Position numbers and translations under genes: made by a program
Shown: in pieces, positions 8,145-15,546 of the stretch
Numbering within the stretch: position 1 is the stretch's first letter
Layout: each line of letters begins with the position of its first letter
NCBI RefSeq assembly: GCF_030824335.1
Contig: NZ_JAVBXX010000012.1
Coordinates: forward strand, 1 to 64,000
Direction of reading: 5' to 3'
DNA: 64,000 nucleotides
DNA from: Azonexus sp.
GTDB lineage: Bacteria > Pseudomonadota > Gammaproteobacteria > Burkholderiales > Rhodocyclaceae
Notes under the pieces: generated by a model
What the model saw: only the letters and a program-made list of their open reading frames with translations
Told to the model about the DNA's origin: nothing
Database searches by the model: none

Positions 8145-9317
8145 ATGAAACGTACCCGTTTCGGCGCGCGCGACCGTCTTTCGCGCGACGCGGCAGAACT
8201 ACAGCGCCTGGCTACCGGACTCTCCGACTCCGGCGGCAAACTGGAAGATGCCTACTGGGAATCCCAATTGGCCGACAGCATTGACGGGCTGCTGAAGAAC
8301 GGTGCTGAGGACGACATCAACATGGCACTCGACCGCCTGTTCGAGGCCAATCCGCGTGCCCACGACGAACTGGCCGACATGGTCGAAGCGCGGGCCGAAA
8401 CGCACCGTTTCGAGATCGCTGGCCAGACTTACGACGTGCAATTGTTCGCCGCGCCGATCATGGCCTGGTCGCGCTTTTCCATCGCCGCCTGCGCCTTGCC
8501 GAAGAGCGCCGTACAAACGCTGAGCGTCCAGCTTGGCGCGCATGTGTTGAGCGGCGACGCGAAGCTGGCTGTCGCCGATTTCCTGTTCAGCCCGGACCAA
8601 TTACCGCGCAGCTTCTGCGACACTTGGCAATTGACCCGCGAACTGGGCGAAGCCGCATTGGCCGGCCAGCATCTTGCGGTCGACGCCTCGCAAATGGCCG
8701 AAACCAACCGCTTTCTGTCCGACGTCCGCTACCTGATCGGCGCCATCGTCGTGCCGCGTGGCGCAGCCCTGTTCCGCTGGAATGAGAAGGACGGCAACAA
8801 GGAGGACGCACTGAAGGCATGGATCAAGCAGGGCAGCCCCAGCCTCGAACCCTTGCTCACCGGCTGCGCCTGGGAACCGCTGCTGCCGGATGCTTACCAC
8901 GCCGGCTGCCGCAATGCCGACCGTCTGTCGCGTCCCTATTCGGTCAAAGCCTCGATTGCCTTCCTGCAAACCATGCTCAACCTGGCACCGGAAGACATCC
9001 GCGCCGTCATCGGCCCGTGCTACGACCAGCGCATGGAGGAATACCGCGTCGGCCTTGGCCCGAAGGACAGGAACGAAACTTTCCACGGCATCGTCTGGCC
9101 CTTGCTCGGTGGCGAAGATGACGCGACCGATATCGCCGCCGAAATCGAAACCGCACTGCGCGAAGCCGGCCTCAAGGAAGTGCGCTTCCTCGACCACCAC
9201 TTCCCGATGGAATTCTGCGACGACTGTGGTGCCCCGCTATTCCCCAACATCGACGGCGAAATGGTGCACGCCGAAATGCCGGAAGAAGCGATGAGCAACT
9301 CGCAGGCGCTGCACTGA
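8145..9317 (+). CDS. DUF2863 family protein
   Basis: 390-residue cytosolic protein of the betaproteobacterial DUF2863 family as I recognise it; function unknown. The N-terminus is basic and helical; the C-terminus carries a CDDCGAPLFPNIDGEMVHAEM segment whose CxxC could bind a metal. No signal peptide or membrane segment. It lies between the clpX-like gene and bioA on the same strand and contains a TGCGGTCGAC copy at 8675-8684 (in the codons for AVDA). Family assignment is from memory of the motif pattern. Confidence 0.7.
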   Translation: MKRTRFGARDRLSRDAAELQRLATGLSDSGGKLEDAYWESQLADSIDGLLKNGAEDDINMALDRLFEANPRAHDELADMVEARAETHRFEIAGQTYDVQLFAAPIMAWSRFSIAACALPKSAVQTLSVQLGAHVLSGDAKLAVADFLFSPDQLPRSFCDTWQLTRELGEAALAGQHLAVDASQMAETNRFLSDVRYLIGAIVVPRGAALFRWNEKDGNKEDALKAWIKQGSPSLEPLLTGCAWEPLLPDAYHAGCRNADRLSRPYSVKASIAFLQTMLNLAPEDIRAVIGPCYDQRMEEYRVGLGPKDRNETFHGIVWPLLGGEDDATDIAAEIETALREAGLKEVRFLDHHFPMEFCDDCGAPLFPNIDGEMVHAEMPEEAMSNSQALH

Positions 9318-9336
9318 GCGATTGACGGGGCGGGTC

Positions 9337-10680
9337 ATGGCGCATTCGGCAAATCAGGACTGGCTGGCCCGCAGCCAGGCCGCCGTCTGGCATCCGTGCA
9401 CGCAGATGCAGCACCATGCACAGGCCGCACTGCCGACGCATCTGCCCTTGATCCCGATCGCCAGCGGCAAGGGTGCCTGGCTTTACGATTTCGACGGCAA
9501 GCCTTACCTCGACGGCATCAGTTCGTGGTGGACCAACCTGTTCGGCCACGCCAATCCGCGCATCAATGCCGCCTTGCGCGAGCAACTGGAAACGCTGGAA
9601 CACGTCATGCTGGCCGGCTTCACGCACCAGCCGGTAGTCGAGCTTTCCGAGCGTTTGTCGGCGTTGACCGCAGGATCGCTCGGCCACGCCTTCTACGCCT
9701 CGGACGGCGCTTCGGCCACCGAAATTGCGCTGAAAATGAGCTTTCATTACTGGCGCAACCTCGGGCGGCCGGAGAAAGCGGAATTCCTCTGTCTGGCCGG
9801 CAGCTATCACGGCGAAACGGTCGGTGCGCTGGCCGTCACCGATGTGGCGATTTTCAAGGACGCCTATGCGCCGCTGGTGCGTGGCGCCGCGCAGGTGCTG
9901 CCCTCGCCCGATTCCCGGCTGGCCGAAGCCGGCGAAACGCCGGCTGACGTGGCCCACCGCGCCGCCAGCGCGCTGGAAAGCTGGCTGGAAAAGCACGGCG
10001 AACGCACTGCCGCGCTGATTGTCGAACCGCTGGTCCAGGGCGCCGCCGGCATGGTCATGTACGACCCGGAATACCTGCGCCTCGCCCGTCAGTTGTGCGA
10101 CCGTTACGAAGTGCACCTGATCTGCGACGAGATTGCGGTGGGCTGCGGGCGCACCGGGACTTTCTTCGCCCATGAACAGGCTGAGATCCGGCCCGACCTG
10201 ATGTGCCTGTCGAAAGGCATTTCCGGCGGCTACCTGCCGCTGTCCATCGTGCTATCCAGCGACACCATCTACAACGCTTTCCTCGACGACTCGGTCGCCC
10301 GCGCCTTCCTGCACTCGCATTCCTACACCGGCAACCCGCTGGCCTGCCGCGCCGCGCTGGCCACGCTGGATATCTTCGCGCAGGACGACGTTATTGCGGT
10401 CAACCGCCAAAAAGCGCAAAAAATCGCCGCCGCCCTGGCACCGCTAGCAGAGCATCCTCAAGTCAAGCACCTTCGCCAACGCGGCATGATCGCGGCCTTC
10501 GACGTGAACACCGACGACCCGCATTTCTCGCGCAAGTTCTACCGCGCCGCGCTGGATCATGGGGCGCTGATCCGGCCGATTGGCAACACGGTTTATCTGA
10601 TGCCGCCGTACATCGTCAGCGATGAGGAAATAGAACATCTGGCCCGCGCCATCTCCGGCGCACTTGAGCGAGCACGCTAG
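9337..10680 (+). CDS. bioA: Adenosylmethionine-8-amino-7-oxononanoate aminotransferase
   Basis: PLP-dependent class III aminotransferase converting KAPA to DAPA with SAM as amino donor, the third step of biotin ring assembly. Visible: opening VWHPCTQM, WTNLFGHANPRIN, YASDGASATEIALKM, SYHGETVGAL, CDEIAVGCGRTGTFF and the PLP lysine in CLSKGISGGYLPLS. ATG at 9337 follows GGGGCGGG; a TTG 15 bp upstream is less likely. It lies 20 bp after the DUF2863 gene and about 12 kb away from bioF-bioH-bioC-bioD in this window. Confidence 0.95.
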   Translation: MAHSANQDWLARSQAAVWHPCTQMQHHAQAALPTHLPLIPIASGKGAWLYDFDGKPYLDGISSWWTNLFGHANPRINAALREQLETLEHVMLAGFTHQPVVELSERLSALTAGSLGHAFYASDGASATEIALKMSFHYWRNLGRPEKAEFLCLAGSYHGETVGALAVTDVAIFKDAYAPLVRGAAQVLPSPDSRLAEAGETPADVAHRAASALESWLEKHGERTAALIVEPLVQGAAGMVMYDPEYLRLARQLCDRYEVHLICDEIAVGCGRTGTFFAHEQAEIRPDLMCLSKGISGGYLPLSIVLSSDTIYNAFLDDSVARAFLHSHSYTGNPLACRAALATLDIFAQDDVIAVNRQKAQKIAAALAPLAEHPQVKHLRQRGMIAAFDVNTDDPHFSRKFYRAALDHGALIRPIGNTVYLMPPYIVSDEEIEHLARAISGALERAR

Positions 10681-10707
10681 ACCACCACTTGCATCCTATG
10701 CGCCACT

Positions 10708-10723
10708 GTATTACCGTTAATAC
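10708..10723. promoter_or_regulatory. Inverted repeat operator of the RHH/PIN pair
   Basis: GTATTA-N4-TAATAC lies 22 bp before the RHH antitoxin start, where an autoregulatory RHH protein would bind. The AT-rich arms could overlap the -10 region. Inference from position and symmetry. Confidence 0.5.
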
Positions 10724-10745
10724 AAACCTGCATTGGAGACCAAGC

Positions 10746-11018
10746 ATGACCACCACCGTTCGCATTCCCCAGCGTCTAGAACAAACGCTGGCCCGCTATT
10801 GCGTGGAAACTCGGCGGAGCAAGTCGGAGGTGATCATTGAGCTTCTAGAGAAGCACTTCATCGCCGAGCCAACGCTTAAAACGCCCTACGAACTGGCCTG
10901 CGAAAGCGGCTTCATCGCTTCCATCGACAGCCTGGAACTCGATGAAAACGCTGCCGAAAACAGCCGCGCAACCGTTCGCGCCGCCATCGCCCGCAAACAC
11001 GGACAGGTGCCCGAATAA
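10746..11018 (+). CDS. Ribbon-helix-helix antitoxin
   Basis: 90-residue protein with an N-terminal RHH/CopG-type DNA-binding fold (TTVRIPQRLEQTLARYCVETRRSKSEVIIELLEKHF). A C-terminal extension (YELACESGFIASIDS...) would neutralise the toxin. ATG at 10746 has GGAGAC upstream. The stop overlaps the start of the PIN gene by 1 nt, the usual antitoxin-toxin arrangement. Expected to repress its own promoter through the inverted repeat at 10708-10723. Both genes lie just left of the Mu-like element but outside its ends. Confidence 0.85.
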   Translation: MTTTVRIPQRLEQTLARYCVETRRSKSEVIIELLEKHFIAEPTLKTPYELACESGFIASIDSLELDENAAENSRATVRAAIARKHGQVPE

Positions 11019-11422
11019 TGGAAGTCCTGCTCGTCGATACCGGCCCCCTCATTGCCCTCGCCAACAAACGGGACAAATTTCATCTCGGTTGCACTGAATA
11101 CCTCAAGCACTATCGCGGTCGCCTGCTCACCACCTGGGCCGTGCTCACCGAGTTTTCCCATATGGCCGATTCCATCAATGCCACCTTGCCGCTCTATCAC
11201 TGGATAGAGCGCGGCGGACTTGAATTGATGCCGCTGGGGCGCGAGGAACTGGTCAGCGCTATCGACTGGATCGAGCGCTACGCCGACCGCCCGATGGACC
11301 TGGCCGACGCCTCGCTGGTAATCGCCGCCCTGAAAACCGGCAGCACCAAAGTCTGGACGCTGGACCGCGCCGACTTTGAAACCTACCGCCTACCCGGCCG
11401 CAAACACTTCACGCTGGTTTAA
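11018..11422 (+). CDS. PIN-domain toxin (VapC-like)
   Basis: 134-residue PIN ribonuclease. The first catalytic aspartate is in LLVDTGPLIALANKRDKFH; the conserved acidic residues follow in TTWAVLTEFSHM and PMDLADASLVIAAL, and the C-terminal aspartate in VWTLDRADFETY. Together with the overlapping RHH gene this forms a type II toxin-antitoxin pair. The target RNA cannot be read from sequence. It ends 87 bp before the left edge of the Mu-like element. Confidence 0.87.
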   Translation: MEVLLVDTGPLIALANKRDKFHLGCTEYLKHYRGRLLTTWAVLTEFSHMADSINATLPLYHWIERGGLELMPLGREELVSAIDWIERYADRPMDLADASLVIAALKTGSTKVWTLDRADFETYRLPGRKHFTLV

Positions 11423-11509
11423 AGCTGAGCCATGCAAAAGAAAAACTGGGTAAATAAGCACCCCTGATTGCGGTCGACTGCACAAAATGCACAAAATCGG
11501 CACAACCAT

Positions 11510-11572
11510 TAGGCGGGACAAAACTATTCCGGAAAACGGCCATATTAAAGCCGGAACGCGGATTTAATTATT
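11510..11572 (+). repeat. Inverted terminal repeat, Mu 'right' end
   Basis: Starts TAGGCGGGACAAAACTA, then TTCCGGAA (11527-11534), 15 nt, GCCGGAA (11550-11556). A further TTCCGGAA follows near 11570-11577. The first 25 positions match the opposite end at 18 of 25 without gaps. The repeated TTCCGGAA/GCCGGAA blocks are probable transposase binding sites. Flanked outside by ACCAT. Confidence 0.75.
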
Positions 11573-11580
11573 CCGGAATT

Positions 11581-11624
11581 CCTGCAACGTAAAAAGCCCG
11601 TTTCCGGGCCGTTTACGTTGCAGG
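11581..11624. terminator. Strong hairpin after mor
   Basis: Outer 13-bp perfect arms CCTGCAACGTAAA / TTTACGTTGCAGG enclose an inner GCCCG/CGGGC stem. It lies 10 bp beyond the mor stop and before the element end, so it should end the leftward early/middle transcript. Confidence 0.75.
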
Positions 11625-11633
11625 TTTTGCTAC

Positions 11634-12158
11634 TCACTGCGACAACTCATCGTCTGGCCGCTTGATGATGTTCTCGATTGTGCGCCCGGCAAGTCCATAC
11701 TTCACCCCAAGATCAAACACCGCATCAGGGGAACTCAATCCGCCCTTGGTGACAAGATGGTCATACTCGACGCGAATCAGGCGCTGAGTGCGGACATGCT
11801 TAATTTCCTTTAGGTTCGGAATCATAAGCCTGCTGCCGCCCGACCAATTCACGATACGTTGTGCTGCCGGCTCGCCAACCAATCGAATCAGTTGGGTATA
11901 GCGTCGTAACCCAGCGGGGTTTCCTCCCCCAATCCGAATCGGCACCGGCCATTCCTGTCCTCCCCATGCCGAGATAAGGCGAGCCGCAGCCTCAAGGCCG
12001 GCAACCCTGATTAACTCAGCAGCGGTCTTGGGGAACTTCTGATACCCGGAAAGCTCGGTCAGCAGGTCAGGCGTCATGCCAACAGAACATGCGACGCCGT
12101 GGAATTCAGTAGCATCTCCGGTCATGCCGACTATTTGGAAATCGTTCGTGGTCATCAT
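11634..12158 (-). CDS. Mor-family transcription activator
   Basis: 174-residue member of the Mu Mor/C family, which activates the middle promoter in phage Mu. Two copies of the 'AA.RLI..WGG..W.VPI' dimerisation motif are present (GLEAAARLISAWGGQEWPVP and EPAAQRIVNWSGGSRLMIP). A C-terminal helix-turn-helix follows (DAVFDLGVKYGLAGRTIENIIKR). Duplication of the first motif makes it longer than the Mu protein. It is the last gene of the leftward operon, yet no middle or late genes lie beyond it for it to activate. Start ATG 12158 or 12155; RBS weak. Confidence 0.78.
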   Translation of the reverse strand: MMTTNDFQIVGMTGDATEFHGVACSVGMTPDLLTELSGYQKFPKTAAELIRVAGLEAAARLISAWGGQEWPVPIRIGGGNPAGLRRYTQLIRLVGEPAAQRIVNWSGGSRLMIPNLKEIKHVRTQRLIRVEYDHLVTKGGLSSPDAVFDLGVKYGLAGRTIENIIKRPDDELSQ

Positions 12159-12166
12159 CGTTGTTA

Positions 12167-12343
12167 TCAGTCCGTGCCATCAAATGGGCGGTAATCCACG
12201 CCCCGTTTGCTGTTCTCTGCCAGCCACTCTTCCGCCTCCTCGTGACTAGCAAAGAGCAGCCGCTTACCGTCCTCGCCCTTGAGGAATTCCGCCTTGGCCG
12301 GGTCGTCTGCCTCGGCAATGACTGCCACCTTGTTGCGCTTCAT
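12167..12343 (-). CDS. Small hypothetical protein of the Mu-like early operon
   Basis: 58-residue acidic protein (MKRNKVAVIAEADDPAKAEF... ending YRPFDGTD) too short for most gene callers. Its ATG overlaps the gam stop as ATGA and its stop lies 8 nt before mor, so it is embedded in the operon and likely translated. No family recognised. The central segment LLFASHEEAEEWLAENS resembles small phage proteins of the gam-mor interval but gives no function. Confidence 0.65.
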   Translation of the reverse strand: MKRNKVAVIAEADDPAKAEFLKGEDGKRLLFASHEEAEEWLAENSKRGVDYRPFDGTD

Positions 12344-12873
12344 CAGGCCACCTCCTCCAGTTCGGTTTCAAACGGCACGATCACGAAATCTTCGCCCTGC
12401 TCGAACTTCACCCCGGCCAGTCCCTCCAGTGCCTGCGGCTCGGCCAGCATGGCTTCCTTGTTCGGCTCTTCCTTGGTGCGGATGAAGCGGCTCAGACCCA
12501 AGCGCTTCAGCGTCTCCAGCACCGTATCCACGGCCCGCAGCGTCACCTTGGGCGGGCGCATGCGCCACTTCACTTCACCCGCAGGGAAGTTGGCGAACTT
12601 GACCTTGCCATCCTTGGTGAGGGTGGCGCGGTTCGCCTCGCACCAGGTTTGCACGCCCTTGGATAGCGCCTCGATCTGCTCATTGAACGGCTTGGCTTCC
12701 TCTTCGAAGCGCTGCTTGGTCTTCGCCATTTCGTCGTTCATGTCCGCCTGGATGCGGGCGCGTTCGCGCTGGGCGATGCCGACTTTTGCAATCGCGTCGT
12801 TCACTTCGTCCCGGCTCTGCGGTACGGGGTGAAGTGCGGCGTTGCTCTTGATACGGGTTGCTGCTTTTGCCAT
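12343..12873 (-). CDS. gam: Mu Gam-like host-nuclease inhibitor
   Basis: 176-residue protein of the Mu Gam family, which binds double-stranded DNA ends and protects linear phage DNA from exonucleases. A long N-terminal coiled coil (about residues 20-80; RERARIQADMNDEMAKTKQ) precedes the conserved core GEVKWRMRPPKVTLRAVDTV and LGLSRFIRTKEEPNKEAML. Excellent Shine-Dalgarno AAGGAGGA 7 nt before ATG. It is orthologous to Ku in fold. Presence of Gam suggests the element still replicates or transposes through linear or broken intermediates. Confidence 0.9.
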   Translation of the reverse strand: MAKAATRIKSNAALHPVPQSRDEVNDAIAKVGIAQRERARIQADMNDEMAKTKQRFEEEAKPFNEQIEALSKGVQTWCEANRATLTKDGKVKFANFPAGEVKWRMRPPKVTLRAVDTVLETLKRLGLSRFIRTKEEPNKEAMLAEPQALEGLAGVKFEQGEDFVIVPFETELEEVA

Positions 12874-12885
12874 CTCTGATCCTCC

Positions 12886-13398
12886 TTAAACCGGTTTTCT
12901 GTAGCTCCAACGGCCTTCTTCCCGCTCCCACCAGATGCGCACACCGTTACGCTGTGCCGTGAAGCGGGTGAAGGTCTTGCCGCTGGCATCCGTCCGACTG
13001 CCCGCCCCAACCATGCGCAGTTCCCGCCGTGCCGACTCCGAATAGGCGATTTGCACCATCGGGAAACCCCGACCGCCAACCGAATAGGCCAGCGCGGAGA
13101 AACCCTGCTCAATCAGCCAATCGACCACGCCTTTCAGGCGGCGGTGGGCATCCTCGAAGGTGGCCGGTGCCCGGCTAATCGCTTCGTCCTGATCGATAGC
13201 GGGGTCATGGGGCTTGCCGAACTCGGCCAAGGCCGTCTGCAACTGCGTCATCTGTTCCTGATACTTCGCCGCCCAGGCGTCGCCATACACCTCGATGCCG
13301 AACATCGGGTGTTCCTTCCATTCACTGCCCAGAGCGCGTTCCGCCGCGATGGCGGCCAGATTGCGCACGATGGGCATGACTCGAATCGTTGCGTTCAT
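12886..13398 (-). CDS. Hypothetical protein of the Mu-like early operon
   Basis: 170-residue protein, start ATG 13398 overlapping the upstream stop (ATGA). The ORF stays open further upstream, but that part overlaps a coupled gene. Features seen: FEDAHRRLKGVVDWLIEQGFSA and a tryptophan-rich C-terminus NGVRIWWEREEGRWSYRKP. No signal peptide or membrane segment. Not recognised as a known Mu gene. Tight coupling with neighbours shows it is a genuine part of the early operon. Confidence 0.65.
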   Translation of the reverse strand: MNATIRVMPIVRNLAAIAAERALGSEWKEHPMFGIEVYGDAWAAKYQEQMTQLQTALAEFGKPHDPAIDQDEAISRAPATFEDAHRRLKGVVDWLIEQGFSALAYSVGGRGFPMVQIAYSESARRELRMVGAGSRTDASGKTFTRFTAQRNGVRIWWEREEGRWSYRKPV

Positions 13399-13694
13399 GC
13401 CGTCTCTCCCGTCAGTTCCGCGCCGCAGGCCGGCGCTACCCAAAACACAAAACATCCACAGGCCCGCTTGGCCCCGATCACTTCCCCTGCCGCCCGCGGC
13501 TTGCCCTGGCTGCCCGGCAACACCACCAACTTCGGGCGGTCGGTATTCACGTCGATGCTTTCCACCGTGTAGCCCTGCTCGGAAAGCTGCATCACCGCCG
13601 AATAGACGGCGGACAGCCGTTCCAGAACGCTGGCATTCGGGTTCTTGCGGTGGGGGTTCGGCGGGGCCGGCGGCAAATGCGGTCCGGAGGTCAT
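13395..13694 (-). CDS. Hypothetical protein of the Mu-like early operon
   Basis: 99-residue protein, start ATG 13694 overlapping the Gp27-type gene stop and ending in an ATGA overlap with the next gene. Proline-rich N-terminus, then LERLSAVYSAVMQLSEQGYTVESIDVNTDRPKLVV, which reads like a small alpha-beta domain. Cysteines cluster at the C-terminus (ACGCFVFWVAPACGA). Function unknown; the four-base overlaps on both sides are the main support. Confidence 0.6.
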   Translation of the reverse strand: MTSGPHLPPAPPNPHRKNPNASVLERLSAVYSAVMQLSEQGYTVESIDVNTDRPKLVVLPGSQGKPRAAGEVIGAKRACGCFVFWVAPACGAELTGETA

Positions 13695-13981
13695 GCCGTC
13701 TCTCCTTCCAGCACATCGAGGAAATCAAGCTGCTCGCCCCCGGAAGCATTGCCAGCGGCTGGCACTTCCGGCCCCATCAGCTTCTCCAGTTCGGCCCGCT
13801 TGACGCGGGCCTCGAACTTGCTGCCAAAGCGATGCAGCGCCGACTTGGAAACGGCATAGCCTTCGCTGACCAATTCCTTGACCAGTCCCGCGTAGTCCTG
13901 GAATCCGCGCTGATAAAGCCGGCGCTGGATCATTCGGCGCACTTCCGGCGGAAAGCCGTCAATCGAGTTTCTGCGGGTCAT
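13691..13981 (-). CDS. Gp27/DUF3486-type HTH protein, short form
   Basis: 96 residues matching the N-terminal helix-turn-helix half of the Mu Gp27 family (RRNSIDGFPPEVRRMIQRR then YAVSKSALHRFGSKFEARV). In phage Mu, gp27 lies next to the large terminase gp28 and is considered a terminase-associated, probably small-subunit protein. Here it is about half the usual length and sits in the early operon with no large terminase anywhere in the element. It could be a DNA-binding regulator or a packaging-recognition protein. The start overlaps the preceding stop (ATGA). Confidence 0.65.
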   Translation of the reverse strand: MTRRNSIDGFPPEVRRMIQRRLYQRGFQDYAGLVKELVSEGYAVSKSALHRFGSKFEARVKRAELEKLMGPEVPAAGNASGGEQLDFLDVLEGETA

Positions 13982-14289
13982 GACTGTTCACCTCGGGCGG
14001 CTTGCTCCAGGCGCTCCTTGGCGTCATAAGCCTCATTGGCTGAGTCTTTCAAAGCCTCCCCAAAGAACTCGAAGACGGCGGCGGCATCGCTGCTGTGCGC
14101 CGCGTTCAATTGCTGGTCGTGGGTTTCGGGTTGCAGCATGGCGCCGATCCCCTTGAGCGCAGCAATCCCCAGTTGAATGAATTCAAGGTGGGCCGTCAGG
14201 TCATCAAAGGCACCATGCTTGTGAAGCGGAACGGGGGACTTGTCCGTCGCTTGCAGCGCTTGGCGCAACGTATGCATTTGCTCAGGCAT
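13978..14289 (-). CDS. Hypothetical protein of the Mu-like early operon
   Basis: 103-residue helical protein (MPEQMHTLRQALQATDKSP...). ATG 14289 is preferred over an upstream in-frame codon at 14325 because GGGGAAG lies upstream at the right distance and the overlap with gemA is then 8 bp. A central HDQQLNAAHSSDAAAVFEFFGEAL segment is acidic-helical. Its stop overlaps the next start. No family recognised. Confidence 0.6.
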   Translation of the reverse strand: MPEQMHTLRQALQATDKSPVPLHKHGAFDDLTAHLEFIQLGIAALKGIGAMLQPETHDQQLNAAHSSDAAAVFEFFGEALKDSANEAYDAKERLEQAARGEQS

Positions 14290-14758
14290 GACCGACTTCC
14301 CCTGTGGTATGGGCATGCTGCGCAAGCATCCGCGACAGCCCGGAAATAACCTTGCTCATGGCGGCGCGGGACAATTCGCCCAGTTCGACCACCTTGGCCG
14401 TATGCCGGGCAAAGCCCACCAGCCGAAAATCTTCCAGTCCGGTCCAGCCGGCGCGACTGGCGAGAGCGGCCAGCGTCTCCCACTGCTTGGCGGTGGGCAG
14501 CGTTTGCCCCGCCAAGCCCTTGGCTGATGCCTTGGGGGCGTTACTGGCATCCGGCAGGGGTTTGCCCTTGGCAAGGCAATCCAGTACATCAGCAAGCCGC
14601 GAAAGCTGCTTGTCGCTCATGTCTTTGCACGAGGTCTTGCCGGTCTGCGTCAGCAGCACCACCCGGTAAGTGTCTTCTTCGTAGCCCAGTCGCTTGGCGA
14701 GGGTGTGCACTTTCCCGATCAGGGCGGCACGCAGTTGGGTGGGGTTCTTCATGGCCAT
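14282..14758 (-). CDS. gemA: GemA-like regulatory protein (DUF1018)
   Basis: 158-residue member of the GemA/gp16 family found in Mu-like phages, which in Mu alters host gene expression and DNA topology early in infection. The N-terminal signature KVHTLAKRLGYEEDTYRVVL and CKDMSDKQLSRLADVL, and the C-terminal KQWETLAALASRAGWTGLEDFRLVGFA, are typical. ATG 14758 (MAMKNPTQL) is chosen because GGAGGAAA precedes it ideally. An ATG at 14773 that overlaps the MuB stop would place that RBS inside the gene. Confidence 0.85.
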   Translation of the reverse strand: MAMKNPTQLRAALIGKVHTLAKRLGYEEDTYRVVLLTQTGKTSCKDMSDKQLSRLADVLDCLAKGKPLPDASNAPKASAKGLAGQTLPTAKQWETLAALASRAGWTGLEDFRLVGFARHTAKVVELGELSRAAMSKVISGLSRMLAQHAHTTGEVGHA

Positions 14759-14772
14759 TGCGGTTTCCTCCA

Positions 14773-15495
14773 TCAGGTCGGCAGCCGGGCCGGTGCCATC
14801 CAGTTGGCGGCGGCCTCGACAACGACGGGGTTCAACTTCTCAAGACCTTGGGTTTCCATTACGCGGCGGCAAGCAGCGGCCAGTTCCGCCGCATCCCGCC
14901 AGTAACCCTTGGCCTGCTTGTGGAAGGCGCTGGCCGTGGCCTTATCCACCTTCCCGAAGTGCGGCTGGATCATGTAGCCGGCCACTTCTTCCAAGGCGGT
15001 AAGGCGCTCGAAGCGCACCCGCTTGGCACCGATCCGGCTGGCAAGCTGTGCAAGATAGGTGGCGGTGCGGCCATCCTTGAACGGCCGGTCCATCAGGTCG
15101 GTGCCGACCAGAATCAAGCCCATGCCAGCCTCGTCGGCGAGGTAGCGCAGCAGTTCAAGCTGCTGCCAGCGCAGATGATTGGCTTCATCCACTACCAGGA
15201 GCTTGCCGGCCACCAGTTCTTCCAGCTTGCCAATCAGGCTGTTTGCGCTACCCGGCGTCTTCTCGGCACCGAAAGCCTTGTGAATCTTCGCGGCCAGCAC
15301 CTTGTTGGAAATCCCCTGCACGCAGCACACACGCACAGCGCCCAGACATTCGACCAGGCATTTCCCCGCCCACGTCTTGCCCGTCCCAGATTCACCCACC
15401 AGTTGCCCGATAGGGCCGGTTTCGAGCGAGTCCATGACGGACTGCGCCATGCGAATCGCGTCCCGGACTTGTCTTGTTTCAATGGTTTTAGTCAT
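14773..15495 (-). CDS. MuB-like AAA+ target-capture ATPase
   Basis: 240-residue AAA+ ATPase of the MuB/TniB/IstB type, which forms filaments on target DNA, activates the transposase and confers target immunity. Walker A GESGTGKT (about residues 34-41), Walker B KLLVVDEANHL, sensor region LILVGTDLMDRPF and the C-terminal helical domain are present. The N-terminal HTH of Mu MuB is absent or very short. Good RBS (GGAG). It lies 51 nt after the A gene, as in Mu. Confidence 0.88.
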   Translation of the reverse strand: MTKTIETRQVRDAIRMAQSVMDSLETGPIGQLVGESGTGKTWAGKCLVECLGAVRVCCVQGISNKVLAAKIHKAFGAEKTPGSANSLIGKLEELVAGKLLVVDEANHLRWQQLELLRYLADEAGMGLILVGTDLMDRPFKDGRTATYLAQLASRIGAKRVRFERLTALEEVAGYMIQPHFGKVDKATASAFHKQAKGYWRDAAELAAACRRVMETQGLEKLNPVVVEAAANWMAPARLPT

Positions 15496-15546
15496 GTAGA
15501 CTCCGTTTGCTTACGTTTCAAAATCGCGTCTTCGGCCCTGCCAGGC

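Noticed and set aside
12886-13749. 287-residue form of the early-operon protein
   Set aside because: Its upstream part lies over a separately coupled 99-residue gene; ATGA overlaps support the split into two proteins.
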